NCBI RefSeq assembly: GCF_002778315.1
Contig: NZ_NESA01000002.1
Coordinates: 62,001-126,000 of the forward strand
DNA: 64,000 bases
Origin: Limnohabitans sp. JirII-31
Lineage (GTDB): Bacteria > Pseudomonadota > Gammaproteobacteria > Burkholderiales > Burkholderiaceae_C
Direction of reading: 5' to 3'
Below the pieces are notes generated by a model. That model did no database searches. It was not told the DNA's origin and worked only from the letters and a program-made list of their open reading frames with translations. The position numbers and the translations under genes are program-made. Shown one piece after another: positions 8,391-19,904 of this stretch (its first letter is position 1; each line of letters starts with the position of its first letter).

Positions 8391-9813
8391 CATGAACCTC
8401 AGCCTGCAACGCATCGCCAGTTGGTTGCCCGGCGCTCGTGTGTGTGGCGATCCCACAGTGTGTGTGCAGCGCGTGCACACCGACAGCCGAAGCTTGCAAG
8501 CGGGCGACTTGTTTGTGGCCCTGCAAGGTGAACGTTTTGATGCCCACGACTTCTTGCCCCAAGCCGCAGCCAGCGGTGCCGTGGCCGCGTTGGCCCAGCA
8601 CGGGCTGGAGGCGGCACAACTGCCGGGTGTCGAAGTGCCAGACAGCCGCCGTGCGCTGGGCCAACTGGCGCAAGGCTGGCGTGCTCAGTTTGACTTGCCC
8701 CTGATTGCCGTGACCGGCAGCAACGGCAAAACCACCGTGACCCAAATGATTGCCAGCATCTTGCGTGCAGGGTGGGGCGACGCGGCCTTGGCCACCCAAG
8801 GCAATTTGAACAACGACATCGGCGTGCCGCAAACTTTGCTGCGCTTGCGCGCACACCATCGCTGCGCAGTGGTGGAGCTGGGCATGAACCACCCCGGCGA
8901 AATTGCTGGCTTGGCCGCCATGGCGCAGGCGAGTGTGGCCTTGGTCAACAACGCCCAGCGCGAGCACCAGGAATTCATGGCCACGGTAGAAGCCGTGGCG
9001 CAAGAAAACGGGGCTGCCATCAGCGCCTTGCCCGACACGGGCGTGGCGGTGTTTCCGGCGCACGACACCTACACGCCCTTGTGGCAAAACTTGGCAGGCG
9101 CACGCCGCTGCATGCGCTTTGCCATGCACAGCCCGCACTCAGGTGAAGCCGCTGCCGAGGTGGTCTTGCGTCATGCGGTTTGGGCCAACGACCACTGGGC
9201 GGTTGAAGTGCAAACCCCAGCGGGCCTCATGACCACCCAATTGCACATTGCCGGTCGCCACAACGTGGGCAATGCCTTGGCAGCCACCGCGTGCGCTTTG
9301 GCCGCAGGTGTGGCATTGGATGTGATTGCCCAAGGCCTGTCGGCGTTCGAGCCCGTCAAAGGCCGTTCACGCGCCTTTGGTGTGGTGTGCCAAGGCCGTG
9401 CGATCACTGGCGTCGATGACACCTACAACGCCAACCCTGACTCGGTGCGTGCCGCCATTGAGGTGCTGGCCGAGTTGCCTGGGCCCCATTTGCTGGTGCT
9501 GGGCGACATGGGCGAAGTGGGTACACAAGGCCCCGAGTTTCATCAAGAGGTAGGTCACCACGCACAGGCTTGCGGTATTGAACACTTGCTGTGCCTGGGT
9601 GAGTTGGCGGCCTTCAGTGCCCAGGCCTATGGCCCAGGCGCACAACACTTTTCAAACATCGACGCCTTGACAGCCCAGGTGTTGCAGCAACTGCCGCACT
9701 TGGGGAGTGTGCTGGTCAAAGGCTCGCGCTTCATGAAGATGGAACGTGTGGTCGACGCCATCCAAACCTGTCACGACAACAAAAACAACAAGGAGTCTTC
9801 CCCATGCTGCTGA
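8383..9813 (+). CDS. murF: UDP-MurNAc-tripeptide:D-Ala-D-Ala ligase MurF
   Basis: The product has 476 residues. The start is ATG 8383, preceded by GGAGG and overlapping murE by 8 nt; the longer open frame upstream merely overlaps murE. Motifs are the N-terminal HTDSR substrate-binding segment, P-loop [10 protein letters not shown] (about residue 110), the [10 protein letters not shown] segment, the NALAATACA helix and [10 protein letters not shown] in the third domain. It completes the UDP-MurNAc-pentapeptide. It overlaps mraY by 10 nt. Confidence 0.97.
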   Translation: MSDMNLSLQRIASWLPGARVCGDPTVCVQRVHTDSRSLQAGDLFVALQGERFDAHDFLPQAAASGAVAALAQHGLEAAQLPGVEVPDSRRALGQLAQGWRAQFDLPLIAVTGSNGKTTVTQMIASILRAGWGDAALATQGNLNNDIGVPQTLLRLRAHHRCAVVELGMNHPGEIAGLAAMAQASVALVNNAQREHQEFMATVEAVAQENGAAISALPDTGVAVFPAHDTYTPLWQNLAGARRCMRFAMHSPHSGEAAAEVVLRHAVWANDHWAVEVQTPAGLMTTQLHIAGRHNVGNALAATACALAAGVALDVIAQGLSAFEPVKGRSRAFGVVCQGRAITGVDDTYNANPDSVRAAIEVLAELPGPHLLVLGDMGEVGTQGPEFHQEVGHHAQACGIEHLLCLGELAAFSAQAYGPGAQHFSNIDALTAQVLQQLPHLGSVLVKGSRFMKMERVVDAIQTCHDNKNNKESSPCC

Positions 9814-10982
9814 CACTGGCCCAATGGCTGCAAACCCTCTCACCCGAGTTCGGTTTTTTTCGTGTCTTTCAGTACATCACCTTTCGCGCGGTGATGGCGG
9901 CGGTGACGGCGTTGTTGATTGGTTTGATCGCTGGCCCTGCCGTGATCCGTCGCTTGGCGGCGTTGAAGATCGGGCAGCCGATTCGCGAATACGCCATGCA
10001 AAGCCACTTGGTGAAAAGTGGCACGCCCACCATGGGCGGCGTGTTGATCTTGATTGGCATCGCCGTGTCCACCTTGCTGTGGGCCGACTTGAGCAACCGC
10101 TTTGTTTGGATCGTGATGATCGTCACCTTTGGCTTTGGTGCGATTGGCTGGGCCGATGACTGGCGCAAGGTGGTGCGCAAAGACCCCGAGGGCATGCCTT
10201 CGCGTGAAAAATACCTGTGGCAATCCTTGATCGGTTTGTTGGCGGCGCTGTACTTGGTGTTCAGCATTTCCGAGAGCAACAACCTGCGTGTGCTGGAGTT
10301 GTTTTACTCCTGGGTCAAGTCGGGCTTTGATGTGAACCTGCCACCCAAAGCGGGCCTGTTGTTGCCCTTCATCAAAGAGGTGAGCTATCCGTTGGGCGTG
10401 TTTGGCTTTGTGATCATGACCTACTTGGTCATCGTCGGTTCGAGCAATGCAGTCAACTTGACCGACGGGCTGGACGGCTTGGCCATCATGCCGGTGGTGA
10501 TGGTGGGTTCGGCCTTGGGCGTGTTTGCCTATGTGACGGGCAGTTCGGTGTATTCGAAGTACCTGCTGTTTCCCTACATCCCAGGTTCCGGCGAGTTGAT
10601 GATTTTCTGCGCCGCCATGGCTGGCGCTGGCTTGGCATTTTTGTGGTTCAACACCCATCCCGCGCAGGTGTTCATGGGTGACGTGGGGGCATTGGCCCTG
10701 GGTGGCGCTTTGGGCACCATTGCGGTCATCGTGCGGCAAGAAATTGTGCTGGCCATCATGGGTGGCATCTTTGTGGTCGAGGCTTTGTCGGTCATGCTGC
10801 AAGTGAGCTACTTCAAATACACCAAGAAAAAATTTGGCGAAGGTCGTCGTATTTTGAAGATGGCTCCGTTGCACCACCACTTTGAAAAGACCGGTTGGAA
10901 AGAAACCCAGGTCGTGGTGCGCTTTTGGATCATCACCATGCTGCTGTGCCTGGTGGGTCTGTCGACCTTGAAGCTGAGGTAA
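9804..10982 (+). CDS. mraY: Phospho-MurNAc-pentapeptide-transferase MraY
   Basis: This 392-residue polytopic inner-membrane enzyme (about ten TM segments) makes lipid I from UDP-MurNAc-pentapeptide and undecaprenyl phosphate. Visible family motifs are [15 protein letters not shown] (Asp-rich, Mg binding), [10 protein letters not shown] (residues ~218-227) and PLHHHFE near the C terminus. The start ATG 9804 has AAGGAG at 9790-9795, inside the end of murF. Confidence 0.97.
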   Translation: MLLTLAQWLQTLSPEFGFFRVFQYITFRAVMAAVTALLIGLIAGPAVIRRLAALKIGQPIREYAMQSHLVKSGTPTMGGVLILIGIAVSTLLWADLSNRFVWIVMIVTFGFGAIGWADDWRKVVRKDPEGMPSREKYLWQSLIGLLAALYLVFSISESNNLRVLELFYSWVKSGFDVNLPPKAGLLLPFIKEVSYPLGVFGFVIMTYLVIVGSSNAVNLTDGLDGLAIMPVVMVGSALGVFAYVTGSSVYSKYLLFPYIPGSGELMIFCAAMAGAGLAFLWFNTHPAQVFMGDVGALALGGALGTIAVIVRQEIVLAIMGGIFVVEALSVMLQVSYFKYTKKKFGEGRRILKMAPLHHHFEKTGWKETQVVVRFWIITMLLCLVGLSTLKLR

Positions 10983-10989
10983 GACGACG

Positions 10990-12852
10990 ATGTTGCAACT
11001 CCACAACCAATCGGTGCTGATTCTGGGCTTGGGTGACTCCGGCCTGGCGATGGCGCGTTGGTGCGTGCGCTGTGGCGCACAGGTGCAGGTGGTGGACACC
11101 CGCGAGGCACCGCCTCAGTTGGCTGTGCTGCGCGCTGAGTTGCCGCAGGTCCGCTTCATTCACAGCGCGTTCGCGGCCAGCTTGGTCGACGGTCAAGACG
11201 TGCGTGCCGTGTTCAAAAGCCCTGGCCTGTCGCCCGAGTCGGTGGCCCCTGTGTGGCAGGCGGCGCAGACCGCAGGCTTGTGGGTGGGCACTGAGTTGAC
11301 CTTGTTTGCCCAGGCCTTGCACGACTTGCAAAGCACACAGGCGTACCACCCCAAAGTGCTGGCCATCACCGGTACCAATGGCAAAACCACGGTCACCTCT
11401 CTCACCGGTCAGCTGTTGGAGCGCGCGGGTTTGCGTGTGGCCGTGGCGGGCAATATTGGCCCCACCTTGCTTGACACCCTGACGCAGGCCCTCGACCAAG
11501 CCGCTGCCGATGAGGCTGTGGCTCAGCAAGCGGCACAGGCGCAAGCGGCCCAAGAGCAAGCCGAGTTGGATGCTCAGCAGGCCACACAGCGGGAGGCTGA
11601 CGCACAAGCTGCGAATCTGGCTGCCCAGCAGCAGGCGCAACTAGAGGCCGAACAAGTTGCGGCCCATGAAGCGCTGGCCGATCACGACGCACAGCACACA
11701 ACCCCCGCTTTGGATGCACAAGGCGAGCTGTTGCCCGACGCTGCGCCCGAAGCGGACGCAGCGTCCGAGGCCGCCCAGGACGACGCGCCCTACGAGGTGG
11801 ACTTGCCACCTTTGGTGCCGCCGCCACCGCCTCCTGCCGATCACCCCTACTTGCCGCAGGTGTGGGTGCTGGAGTTGTCGAGCTTTCAACTCGACGGCGT
11901 GGACAACTTCCAACCCACCGCAGCCACCGTGCTCAACCTGAGCCAAGACCACCTGGACTGGCATGGCGACATGCGTGCCTATGGCGCAGCCAAGGCACGC
12001 ATCTTCGGTGCCCAAGGCCTCATGGTGCTCAACCGCGAAGACCCGGTGGTGATGGTCATGTTGCCGGAACCGGTGCGCGTCAAATTGCAACGACCTCAGG
12101 TGCGTGCCCATGTCACCTTTGGTGGCGACTTGCCGCAGCGCCCGGGTGACTACGGCATTGAAAACATGAACGGCATGACCTGGCTGGTGCGTGCCTTGGA
12201 AGCTGACGAGACCCGCCGCAAGAAGCGCTTCAGCAGCCCGGAAGATGAAGAAGAAATTCACATTCAGCGTTTGATGCCTGCTGATGCCTTGCGCATCCGT
12301 GGCCGTCACAACGCTTTGAATGCCTTGGCCGCGTTGGCCTTGGCCAGCAGCACCGGTGCCAGTTTGGCCCCCATGCTGTACGGCTTGCGCGAATACAGCG
12401 GCGAGCCGCATCGCGTGGAATCTGTCACGGTGCTGCAAGACGTGGCGTACTTTGACGACAGCAAGGGCACCAACGTGGGTGCCACGGTGGCCGCCATTCA
12501 AGGCTTGGGCGCTGAGCGCCGTTTGGTGGTGATTCTGGGTGGCGACGGCAAAGGCCAGGACTTCGCGCCGCTGTTGAACCCGGTCCGCCATCATGCACGT
12601 GCGGTGGTGTTGATTGGCCGTGACGCGCCTGCGCTGCGCGCGGCCTTGCAAGACAGCGGCGTGCCTTTGCATGACGCCGCCTCGTTGCCCGAGGCCGTGA
12701 ACCTGTGCCACCAGTTGGCGCAGTCTGGCGATGCGGTGTTGTTGTCGCCTGCATGTGCCAGCCTGGACATGTTCCGCAACTACGCCCATCGGGCGCAGGT
12801 GTTTGTCGATGCGGTGCAGGCGTTGGCTATTGAACACGGAGGTGCCCTATGA
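10990..12852 (+). CDS. murD: UDP-MurNAc-L-alanine:D-glutamate ligase MurD with large low-complexity insert
   Basis: MurD adds D-Glu to UDP-MurNAc-L-Ala. The product has 620 residues against the usual 440-500. The N-terminal Rossmann domain ([13 protein letters not shown]), P-loop [10 protein letters not shown] (~125-134), the NIGPTLLD segment, [10 protein letters not shown] and the third domain with YFDDSKGTN and [11 protein letters not shown] are all intact. Between [10 protein letters not shown] and [11 protein letters not shown] (residues ~165-287) lies an Ala/Gln-rich, then acidic, then poly-Pro stretch of about 120 residues with no internal stop. A smaller charged insert ([16 protein letters not shown]) is near residue 412. 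The insert replaces a surface loop of the central ATPase domain, so activity is probably kept. The end overlaps ftsW. Confidence 0.95.
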   Translation: MLQLHNQSVLILGLGDSGLAMARWCVRCGAQVQVVDTREAPPQLAVLRAELPQVRFIHSAFAASLVDGQDVRAVFKSPGLSPESVAPVWQAAQTAGLWVGTELTLFAQALHDLQSTQAYHPKVLAITGTNGKTTVTSLTGQLLERAGLRVAVAGNIGPTLLDTLTQALDQAAADEAVAQQAAQAQAAQEQAELDAQQATQREADAQAANLAAQQQAQLEAEQVAAHEALADHDAQHTTPALDAQGELLPDAAPEADAASEAAQDDAPYEVDLPPLVPPPPPPADHPYLPQVWVLELSSFQLDGVDNFQPTAATVLNLSQDHLDWHGDMRAYGAAKARIFGAQGLMVLNREDPVVMVMLPEPVRVKLQRPQVRAHVTFGGDLPQRPGDYGIENMNGMTWLVRALEADETRRKKRFSSPEDEEEIHIQRLMPADALRIRGRHNALNALAALALASSTGASLAPMLYGLREYSGEPHRVESVTVLQDVAYFDDSKGTNVGATVAAIQGLGAERRLVVILGGDGKGQDFAPLLNPVRHHARAVVLIGRDAPALRAALQDSGVPLHDAASLPEAVNLCHQLAQSGDAVLLSPACASLDMFRNYAHRAQVFVDAVQALAIEHGGAL

Positions 12853-14156
12853 CGGCAACCACCCTGGGCCTCAAACAGGGCATGGGCGCGCGCTTCATGC
12901 AACGCATCAACGCGCGCATGGGCCGCTTGCTGGGTGCCGAGCCCGATGCTGGCTTAGACGCCTTGCCCGTGCGCGTGCATGGCACCGAGTTCACCCGCAC
13001 CGGGGCATCCCCTGTGCACGTCAAAGGCTTTGACCAACCCTTGGTGTGGGTCACTTTTGCGTTGTTGATGGTGGGCTTGGTGATGGTCTATTCGGCCTCT
13101 ATTGCCATGCCCGACAACCCACGCACCGGCGGTTACTACACCCAAACCCATTTCTTGATTCGTCACACCTTGTCGCTGTTTGTGGCGTTTGTGGCAGCGC
13201 TACTCGCGTTTCAGGTGCCGCTCAACACCTGGGAGCGCGTGGCGCCGTGGGTGTTCATCGTCTCCATCGTGCTGTTGATGGCGGTGTTGATGCCCTTCAT
13301 TGGCAAGGCAGTCAATGGCGCACGACGCTGGATTGGTTTGGGCTTCATGAACTTCCAGCCCTCGGAGTTGGCCAAGTTTGGGGTGCTGCTGTATGCCGCC
13401 AACTACATGGTGCGCAAGATGGAGGTGAAGGAGAAATTCTTCAAAGCCGTGACCCCCATGGGCGCGGCGGTCTTCATTGTGGGTTTGTTGCTGCTGGCCG
13501 AGCCTGACATGGGCGCCTTCATGGTGATCGCGGTCATCGCCATGGGCATCTTGTTCTTGGGCGGCGTGAATGCCCGCATGTTCTTCTTGATTGCCACCGC
13601 CTTGATTGGCGTGTTCGGTTTGATCATTGCTTCGTCCGAGTGGCGACGCGAACGTATCTTTGCCTACCTCGATCCCTGGAGCATGGAGCATGCGCTGGGC
13701 AAGGGCTACCAGCTCTCGCACTCGCTGATTGCCATTGGTCGGGGCGAAATTTTTGGCGTGGGTTTGGGTGGCAGCGTGGAAAAGCTGCACTGGTTGCCCG
13801 AAGCCCACACCGACTTCTTGTTGGCCGTGATTGGCGAAGAGTTTGGCTTTGTCGGCGTGGTGGCCATCATTGCCATGTTCATGTGGTTGACACGCCGCAT
13901 CATGTACATCGGTCGCCAAGCTATCGCCATGGACCGCGTGTTTGCCGGTCTGGTGGCACAAGGCGTGGGCATTTGGATGGGCTTTCAGTCCTTCATCAAC
14001 ATCGGGGTGAACCTCGGGGCCTTGCCCACCAAAGGCCTGACCCTGCCGCTCATGAGTTACGGCGGCTCCGCCATCTTGCTCAACCTCATCGCCATCGCCG
14101 TGGTGCTGAGGGTGGACTACGAAAACCGCGTGCTCATGCATGGAGGTCGTCTATGA
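12849..14156 (+). CDS. ftsW: Septal peptidoglycan glycosyltransferase FtsW (SEDS family)
   Basis: This 435-residue protein has ten TM segments after a cytoplasmic N-terminal tail of about 60 residues. SEDS motifs include [10 protein letters not shown] at the first [22 protein letters not shown], a long extracytoplasmic loop with [16 protein letters not shown], and [22 protein letters not shown] near the C terminus. It polymerises lipid II at the septum with FtsI. The start ATG 12849 overlaps the murD stop. It is a paralogue of the RodA encoded at 39842. Confidence 0.97.
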   Translation: MTATTLGLKQGMGARFMQRINARMGRLLGAEPDAGLDALPVRVHGTEFTRTGASPVHVKGFDQPLVWVTFALLMVGLVMVYSASIAMPDNPRTGGYYTQTHFLIRHTLSLFVAFVAALLAFQVPLNTWERVAPWVFIVSIVLLMAVLMPFIGKAVNGARRWIGLGFMNFQPSELAKFGVLLYAANYMVRKMEVKEKFFKAVTPMGAAVFIVGLLLLAEPDMGAFMVIAVIAMGILFLGGVNARMFFLIATALIGVFGLIIASSEWRRERIFAYLDPWSMEHALGKGYQLSHSLIAIGRGEIFGVGLGGSVEKLHWLPEAHTDFLLAVIGEEFGFVGVVAIIAMFMWLTRRIMYIGRQAIAMDRVFAGLVAQGVGIWMGFQSFINIGVNLGALPTKGLTLPLMSYGGSAILLNLIAIAVVLRVDYENRVLMHGGRL

Positions 14157-15241
14157 CGAACTCACCTCGCACGGCTTTGGTCATGGCAGGTGGCACGGGC
14201 GGTCACATCTTCCCGGGTTTGGCCGTGGCCGAGTTGCTGCGCAGCCAAGGCTGGCGCGTGCATTGGCTGGGTGCGCCTGCACCGAGCATGGAGAGCCAGT
14301 TGGTGCCGCCACGTGGCTTGGCTTTCGAGACGGTGCAGTTCTCGGGTGTGCGTGGCAAAGGCTTGGCCACCCTGGCCCGGTTGCCGTTCAAGTTGGCACG
14401 TGCCTTCTGGCAAAGCCTGTGTGTGATGCGCCGTGTCAAACCCGACGTGGTGGTGGGCCTGGGTGGCTACATCACCTTCCCAGCCGGTTTGATGGCTGCA
14501 CTGTGCGGCAAGCCCCTGGTGTTGCACGAGCAAAACTCGGTGGCAGGCATGGCCAACCAAGTGTTGGCACGTGTGGCTCAGCGGGTGTTCAGCGCCTTTC
14601 CTGGGGTGATGCCCAAAGCCGAATGGGTGGGCAATCCTTTGCGCGCCGGGTTTGTCAGCCAGCCCACGCCTGCCGAGCGCTTTGCCCATCGCAGCGGGCC
14701 TCTGCGTGTGCTGGTGGTGGGTGGCAGCTTGGGCGCTCAGGCCTTGAACACCTTGGTGCCGCAAGCCTTGGCTTTGATTCCTGTGAGCGAGCGCCCACAG
14801 GTGATCCATCAAAGCGGTGCCCAACAAATTGACGCGCTGCGCGAGGCCTATGCCGAGGCGGGCGTGCAAGCCGAACTCACACCTTTCATTGACGACACCG
14901 CGCAGGCATTTGCCGACGCCGATCTGGTGATTGCACGCGCAGGCGCGAGCACCGTCACCGAACTGGCCGCCGTGGGTGTGGCCGCCATCTATGTGCCGTT
15001 CCCGCATGCGGTGGACGACCACCAAACCACCAATGCCCGATTTTTGGTGGATGCGGGTGGCGGCTGGTTGATTGCGCAATCGCAACTGGCGCCACAAGAC
15101 TTGGCCAACCGCTTGCAATTTTTGACACGACGCACGCTGTTGGCGTGCGCAGAGAAGGCTTATGCCATGAGAAAAGTGGACGCCGCCCAGACCGTGGTGG
15201 CTGCCTGCCATGCCTTGGCAGGCCAAGGGGGGGCACGATGA
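14153..15241 (+). CDS. murG: Lipid II synthase MurG (UDP-GlcNAc:lipid I GlcNAc transferase)
   Basis: This 362-residue GT-B glycosyltransferase has the Gly-rich [11 protein letters not shown] loop near the N terminus, [21 protein letters not shown], the [12 protein letters not shown] loop of the C-terminal domain, and the UDP-GlcNAc motif with [14 protein letters not shown]. It works on the inner face of the membrane and adds GlcNAc to lipid I. ATG 14153 overlaps the ftsW stop and is preceded by TGGAGG; the longer open frame upstream lies inside ftsW and is not used. Confidence 0.97.
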   Translation: MTNSPRTALVMAGGTGGHIFPGLAVAELLRSQGWRVHWLGAPAPSMESQLVPPRGLAFETVQFSGVRGKGLATLARLPFKLARAFWQSLCVMRRVKPDVVVGLGGYITFPAGLMAALCGKPLVLHEQNSVAGMANQVLARVAQRVFSAFPGVMPKAEWVGNPLRAGFVSQPTPAERFAHRSGPLRVLVVGGSLGAQALNTLVPQALALIPVSERPQVIHQSGAQQIDALREAYAEAGVQAELTPFIDDTAQAFADADLVIARAGASTVTELAAVGVAAIYVPFPHAVDDHQTTNARFLVDAGGGWLIAQSQLAPQDLANRLQFLTRRTLLACAEKAYAMRKVDAAQTVVAACHALAGQGGAR

Positions 15242-16644
15242 AACACGCCATTCGACACATCCATTTCGTGGGCATCGGTGGTGCCGGCATGAGCGGCATT
15301 GCCGAGGTGCTGTTGAACCTGGGCTACGTGGTGTCGGGCTCCGACTTGTCGGACAGTGCGGCCCTCAAGCGCTTGCATGCCTTGGGCATACAAACCCATG
15401 TGGGCCATGCCGCCACGCACATCGAAGGCGCCGATGCGGTGGTGACCTCGACCGCCGTGCAAGCCGACAACCCCGAGGTGGTGGCGGCCCACGCCAAACT
15501 CATTCCCGTCGTGCCCCGTGCCGTGATGCTGGCTGAGTTGATGCGCTTGAAGCAAGGCGTGGCCATTGCAGGCACCCACGGCAAAACCACCACCACCAGC
15601 TTGGTGGCCAGTGTGCTGGCCGAAGCCGGCATGGACCCGACGTTTGTGATTGGTGGGCGTCTCAACAGCGCCGGGGCCAATGCCAAGTTGGGGTCTGGTG
15701 AGCACATCGTGGTGGAGGCCGACGAGTCGGACGCCTCGTTCTTGAACTTGTTGCCTGTGATGGCGGTGGTCACCAACATCGACGCCGACCACATGGACAC
15801 CTACGGCCACGACTTCAACCGTTTGAAGGCCGCGTTTGTCGAGTTTTTGCACCGCATGCCGTTTTATGGCGCTGCCATTTTGTGCACCGACGACGCGGCT
15901 GTGCGCAGCATCTTGCCCGAGGTGTCGCGCCCCATCACCAGCTACGGCTTCAACGAACAAGCCCAGGTGCGTGCGGTGAATGTGCAGGCCGACAACGGTC
16001 GCATGCGCTTCACCGTGCAACGGCGCAATGGCGTGACCTTGCCCGATCTGGACATCACCCTCAACCTCGCGGGCGAGCACAACGTGCTCAATGCCTTGGC
16101 CGCCATCGCGGTGGCGGTGGAGTTGAACGTGCCCGATGCTGCGGTGGTCAAAGCCTTGGCCGAGTTCAAAGGCGTGGGCCGGCGCTTCCAGCGCCATGGC
16201 GAGGTGGCGGCTAAACACGGTGGCCACTTCACCTTGATCGAAGACTATGGCCACCACCCCGTCGAGTTGGCGGCCACTTTGGCTGCTGCCCGTGGCGCTT
16301 TCCCAGGTCGACGCTTGGTGCTGGCGTTTCAGCCGCACCGCTACACCCGCACCCGCGACTGCTTTGAAGACTTTGTGCAAGTCATGGCGCGCGCCGATGT
16401 GCTGTGGTTGTCTGAAATTTACGCCGCAGGCGAAGCGCCGATTCCCGCAGCCGATGGTCGGGCCTTGTCACGCGCCATGCGTGTGGCGGGCCATGAGGCC
16501 TTGGTCTTCGTGGATGACATTCAAAAAATGGCCCAAGTCATTGTCGACAACGCCCAAGACGGCGATGTGGTGATGTGCATGGGCGCAGGCTCGATCGGTC
16601 AGGTGCCCGCCCAGGTGCTGGCGCTGACCCTAACCCAGAGTTGA
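15238..16644 (+). CDS. murC: UDP-N-acetylmuramate:L-alanine ligase MurC
   Basis: The product has 468 residues. ATG 15238 overlaps the murG stop (ATGA). It has the N-terminal [14 protein letters not shown] loop for UDP-MurNAc, P-loop [30 protein letters not shown] and DYGHHPVE in the C-terminal domain. It is the first of the ATP-dependent amino-acid additions in muropeptide synthesis. The recycling ligase Mpl at 43837-45276 is its paralogue. Confidence 0.97.
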   Translation: MKHAIRHIHFVGIGGAGMSGIAEVLLNLGYVVSGSDLSDSAALKRLHALGIQTHVGHAATHIEGADAVVTSTAVQADNPEVVAAHAKLIPVVPRAVMLAELMRLKQGVAIAGTHGKTTTTSLVASVLAEAGMDPTFVIGGRLNSAGANAKLGSGEHIVVEADESDASFLNLLPVMAVVTNIDADHMDTYGHDFNRLKAAFVEFLHRMPFYGAAILCTDDAAVRSILPEVSRPITSYGFNEQAQVRAVNVQADNGRMRFTVQRRNGVTLPDLDITLNLAGEHNVLNALAAIAVAVELNVPDAAVVKALAEFKGVGRRFQRHGEVAAKHGGHFTLIEDYGHHPVELAATLAAARGAFPGRRLVLAFQPHRYTRTRDCFEDFVQVMARADVLWLSEIYAAGEAPIPAADGRALSRAMRVAGHEALVFVDDIQKMAQVIVDNAQDGDVVMCMGAGSIGQVPAQVLALTLTQS

Positions 16645-16648
16645 TGGC

Positions 16649-17635
16649 ATGAACCGCGTGAATACAACATTCGATGTGCAAACCGCCAAGGTGGCGGTGT
16701 TGATGGGCGGCCTGTCGGCAGAGCGCGAGGTCTCGCTCATGTCGGGCAGTGGCGTGCTCAAGGCTTTGCAATCCAAAGGCGTGAATGCCCTGGCCTTTGA
16801 CCCGGCCGAGCGCAGCTTGGATGCGTTGAAGCGTGAGGGCTTCACCCACTGTTTCATCGCGCTGCATGGCCGCTATGGCGAAGACGGCTCGGTGCAAGGT
16901 GCGCTGGAGTTGCTGGGCATTCCCTACACCGGCTCGGGCGTGATGGCGTCGGCCATGGCCATGGACAAGGTGATGACCAAGCGCGTGTGGACCGCGGTGG
17001 GTTTGTCCACCCCCGGCTATGTGTGGCTGGATGCCGATGAACAAACGCCCGATAAAGTGGCCGCCATTCCTGCGCAACTGGGCTTGCCGTTGATCGTCAA
17101 GCCGCCGCGTGAAGGCTCATCCATTGGCATGACCAAGGTCACCGATGCCGCGCAGATGGCAGACGCTGCGGCCCTGGCCACGCGTTACGACCCCGATTTG
17201 TTGTGCGAAGAATTCATCACCGGTGAAGAGTTGACCTGTCCCGTGCTTGGCAGCGGTGCGACCGCCTACGCTTTGCCCGTGGTGCGCATTGCCGCGCCTG
17301 ATGGCGCGTACGACTACAACCACAAGTACTTCACCGATGACGTGAAGTACCACTGCCCCAGTGGTTTGCCTGCTGACGAAGAGCGTGACGTGCAGCGCTT
17401 GGTGGTGGCGGCTTACCGCGCCCTGGGCTGTCGTGGCTGGGGCCGCGCCGACATCATGCTGCGTGCCAGTGACCGCAAACCCTTTTTGCTGGAGATGAAC
17501 ACCTCACCCGGCATGACCAGCCATTCGCTGGTGCCCATGTCTGCACGTGCTGCGGGCATCAGCTATGAAGACTTGTGCTTGAAGCTGCTGGCCAGTGCCA
17601 CGCTCGATCACCCCGCAGGTGCACACCACCCATGA
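16649..17635 (+). CDS. ddlB: D-alanine:D-alanine ligase
   Basis: This 328-residue ATP-grasp ligase supplies D-Ala-D-Ala to MurF. Motifs are the N-terminal [34 protein letters not shown], the ATP-grasp segment [21 protein letters not shown] and the Mg-binding [18 protein letters not shown] 16649 follows murC by 4 nt; an ATG overlapping the murC stop at 16644 is closed by a stop after two codons. The end overlaps ftsQ by 4 nt. Confidence 0.97.
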   Translation: MNRVNTTFDVQTAKVAVLMGGLSAEREVSLMSGSGVLKALQSKGVNALAFDPAERSLDALKREGFTHCFIALHGRYGEDGSVQGALELLGIPYTGSGVMASAMAMDKVMTKRVWTAVGLSTPGYVWLDADEQTPDKVAAIPAQLGLPLIVKPPREGSSIGMTKVTDAAQMADAAALATRYDPDLLCEEFITGEELTCPVLGSGATAYALPVVRIAAPDGAYDYNHKYFTDDVKYHCPSGLPADEERDVQRLVVAAYRALGCRGWGRADIMLRASDRKPFLLEMNTSPGMTSHSLVPMSARAAGISYEDLCLKLLASATLDHPAGAHHP

Positions 17636-18456
17636 GCACCCGCTACACCACCCACATGCGCCCGCGCCCCGAGGTTGATACCTCGGTGGTGGTGCCATTG
17701 GACGTGCGCTTGATGCATGTGGCGTCGTCGCTCATGTTGACGGCTGTGGTGGTGTGCGCGTTGGTTGCCGGGGTGTGGGCGCTGGTGCGCTTGCCAGCGT
17801 TTGCCCTGAACGGCATCACCGTGCTGGGAGATGTGGAGCACAACAACGCCGTGACTTTGCGTGCCAATGTGGCGGCGCGTTTGACGGGTAATTTTTTCAC
17901 CGCCGATTTGGCTCGGGTGCGCGCTGCCTTTGAAGCCGTGCCTTGGGTGCGCAGCGCCAGTGTGGCGCGTGAGTTTCCCAACCGTTTGCGTGTCACCTTG
18001 CAAGAGCACAGCCCCGTGGCGTATTGGGGCGACGACGGCGAGTCGCGCATGGTCAACAGCTACGGCGAAGTGTTTGAGGCCAATGTGGGCGAGTTGGACG
18101 ACGAAAAGATGCCGCGCTTGCGCGGGCCAGACAGCCAGTCGCAGCAGGTGCTGGCGATGTACCGCACCTTGGCCCCGGTTTTTTCGGAGCTGACTTTGGC
18201 GCTGGAGAGTTTGGAGTTGACAGGGCGTGGCAGTTGGCGCGCTCGGGTGGCGCACGGCGCCGTGATCGAGTTGGGCCGTGGCAGCACGGCAGAGGTGATG
18301 GTGCGCATGCAACGGTTGGCTCAAACCCTGGTGCAAGCGACAAGCAAGTTGGGACGCAAGGTGACAGCCATTGAATCGGCTGACCTGCGTTACGACAACG
18401 GTTATGCGCTTCGGCTGCGCGGAGTGAGCACGACAGACGTGCCCGCTGTGCGTTGA
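17632..18456 (+). CDS. ftsQ: Cell division protein FtsQ
   Basis: This 274-residue bitopic protein has a cytoplasmic tail of about 25 residues, a TM helix (about residues 33-53), a POTRA domain ([21 protein letters not shown] onward) and the FtsQ beta domain with [19 protein letters not shown] and a C-terminal strand region. It is the scaffold of the FtsQLB complex. The start is ATG 17632 (overlap ATGA with ddlB). Confidence 0.95.
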   Translation: MSTRYTTHMRPRPEVDTSVVVPLDVRLMHVASSLMLTAVVVCALVAGVWALVRLPAFALNGITVLGDVEHNNAVTLRANVAARLTGNFFTADLARVRAAFEAVPWVRSASVAREFPNRLRVTLQEHSPVAYWGDDGESRMVNSYGEVFEANVGELDDEKMPRLRGPDSQSQQVLAMYRTLAPVFSELTLALESLELTGRGSWRARVAHGAVIELGRGSTAEVMVRMQRLAQTLVQATSKLGRKVTAIESADLRYDNGYALRLRGVSTTDVPAVR

Positions 18457-18492
18457 CGGGTGGAGCAAGAGTAGAGAAAGAACGAGGCGGTT

Positions 18493-19722
18493 ATGGCAAG
18501 AGATTACAAAGATTTGGTGGTCGGCTTAGACATTGGTACAGCCAAGGTCATGGTGGTCGTGGCCGAAGTCATGCCCGGCGGTGAGCTCAAACTCGCAGGC
18601 CTGGGTGTGGCCCCGAGCAACGGCCTCAAGCGTGGTGTGGTGGTGAACATCGACGCCACCGTGCAAAGCATTCAGCAGGCGCTGAAAGAGGCCGAGCTGA
18701 TGGCCGATTGCAAGATCACGCGGGTCTACACCGGCATCACCGGCAGCCACATCCGTGGCATCAACTCCACCGGCATGGTGGCGGTGAAAGACAAAGAGGT
18801 GACGGCTGCGGACGTGGCGCGCGTGGTGGAGACGGCCAAGGCCATCAACATCTCGACCGACCAGCGCTTGCTGTTGGTGCAGCCGCAAGAGTTTGTGATC
18901 GACAACCAAGATGTGCGCGAACCGATTGGCATGAGCGGCATCCGACTCGAAGCCAAGGTGCACATCGTGACCGGTGCGCAGAGTGCCGCCGAGAACATCA
19001 TCAAATGTGTGCGCCGTTGTGGTTTGGATGTGGACCGTCTGATGTTGAACCCCTTGGCTTCTAGCCTGTCGGTGTTGACCGATGACGAGCGTGAGTTGGG
19101 TGTGGCTTTGGTGGACATTGGCGCGGGCACCACCGATGTGGCCATCTTCACCAACGGCGCCATCCGCCATACCGCCGTGATTCCAATTGCCGGTGACCTG
19201 ATCACCAGCGACATCGCCATGGCCTTGCGCACGCCCACCAAAGACGCCGAAGACATCAAGGTGGAGTCGGGCTTTGCCAAGCAGTTGCTGGCCGATCCTG
19301 ATGTCCAGGTCGAGGTGCCGGGCTTGGGCGACCGCGCACCACGCATGCTGAGCCGCCAAGCCTTGGCAGGTGTGATTGAACCCCGGGTGGAAGAAATTTT
19401 CTCGCTGGTGCAGCAAGTCATCCGTGAGTCAGGCTACGAAGAGGTGTTGTCTTCGGGCATCGTGCTCACCGGTGGCAGTGCGGTGATGCCTGGCATGGTG
19501 GAGCTGGGTGAAGACATTTTCTTGAAGCCTGTGCGTCGCGGCATTCCGCAGTACAGCAGCGCCCTGGCCGACATGGTGTCGCAGCCACGCGCAGCTACTG
19601 TGATGGGGCTGTTGGAAGAAGCCGGTATCGACCGCATGCGCGGTGTCAAGGTGTCGCAAAAGAGCGGTTCGGTCAAGTCGGCGATGGACCGCATCAAAGA
19701 CTGGTTTGTGGGGAACTTTTAA
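18493..19722 (+). CDS. ftsA: Cell division protein FtsA
   Basis: This 409-residue actin-like ATPase anchors FtsZ to the membrane. It has the phosphate-1 motif VGLDIGTAKV near the N terminus, the SHIRGINSTG segment of domain 1C, phosphate-2 VDIGAGTTDVAIF, ILTGGSAVMPG near the C terminus, and a terminal amphipathic helix (MDRIKDWFVGNF) for membrane binding. The 36-nt gap from ftsQ carries AACGAGG as likely RBS. Confidence 0.97.
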   Translation: MARDYKDLVVGLDIGTAKVMVVVAEVMPGGELKLAGLGVAPSNGLKRGVVVNIDATVQSIQQALKEAELMADCKITRVYTGITGSHIRGINSTGMVAVKDKEVTAADVARVVETAKAINISTDQRLLLVQPQEFVIDNQDVREPIGMSGIRLEAKVHIVTGAQSAAENIIKCVRRCGLDVDRLMLNPLASSLSVLTDDERELGVALVDIGAGTTDVAIFTNGAIRHTAVIPIAGDLITSDIAMALRTPTKDAEDIKVESGFAKQLLADPDVQVEVPGLGDRAPRMLSRQALAGVIEPRVEEIFSLVQQVIRESGYEEVLSSGIVLTGGSAVMPGMVELGEDIFLKPVRRGIPQYSSALADMVSQPRAATVMGLLEEAGIDRMRGVKVSQKSGSVKSAMDRIKDWFVGNF

Positions 19723-19904
19723 CCATGATCCCCACCTCCTTGCTTTACTTGGCGCGCGGCAGTCCGCCGCTTCGCCACCGTGGTCGACGATGGCGACCCG
19801 GTGCTGCGCACGCACCGCCCACTTGAAAGGGGCGCGATGCACAACAACAAGCAACAGACGAATTCAAGGCAACTGCAAATTTTTAGATCGATAGGAGAAA
19901 CATC
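19723..19904. other. 182-nt ftsA-ftsZ spacer
   Basis: This spacer is unusually long for this compact cluster. It contains an inverted repeat TCGCCA (19772-19777) / TGGCGA (19791-19796) with a 13-nt loop, and a 33-codon frame from ATG 19724 with no RBS, which I do not call a gene. A clear RBS (TAGGAGA, 19891-19897) precedes ftsZ. The spacer may hold an extra ftsZ promoter, but no convincing -35/-10 pair was found. Confidence 0.35.

Noticed and set aside
9840-11099. Long antisense frame opposite mraY
   Set aside because: The plus-strand gene is certain and this frame is His/Gln-rich shadow coding typical of GC-biased third positions.
15160-16380. 406-codon frame antisense to murC
   Set aside because: No domain is recognisable and it overlaps an essential gene completely.
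19724-19825. 33-codon frame in the ftsA-ftsZ spacer
   Set aside because: No RBS, Arg/Pro-rich composition, no sign of selection visible.
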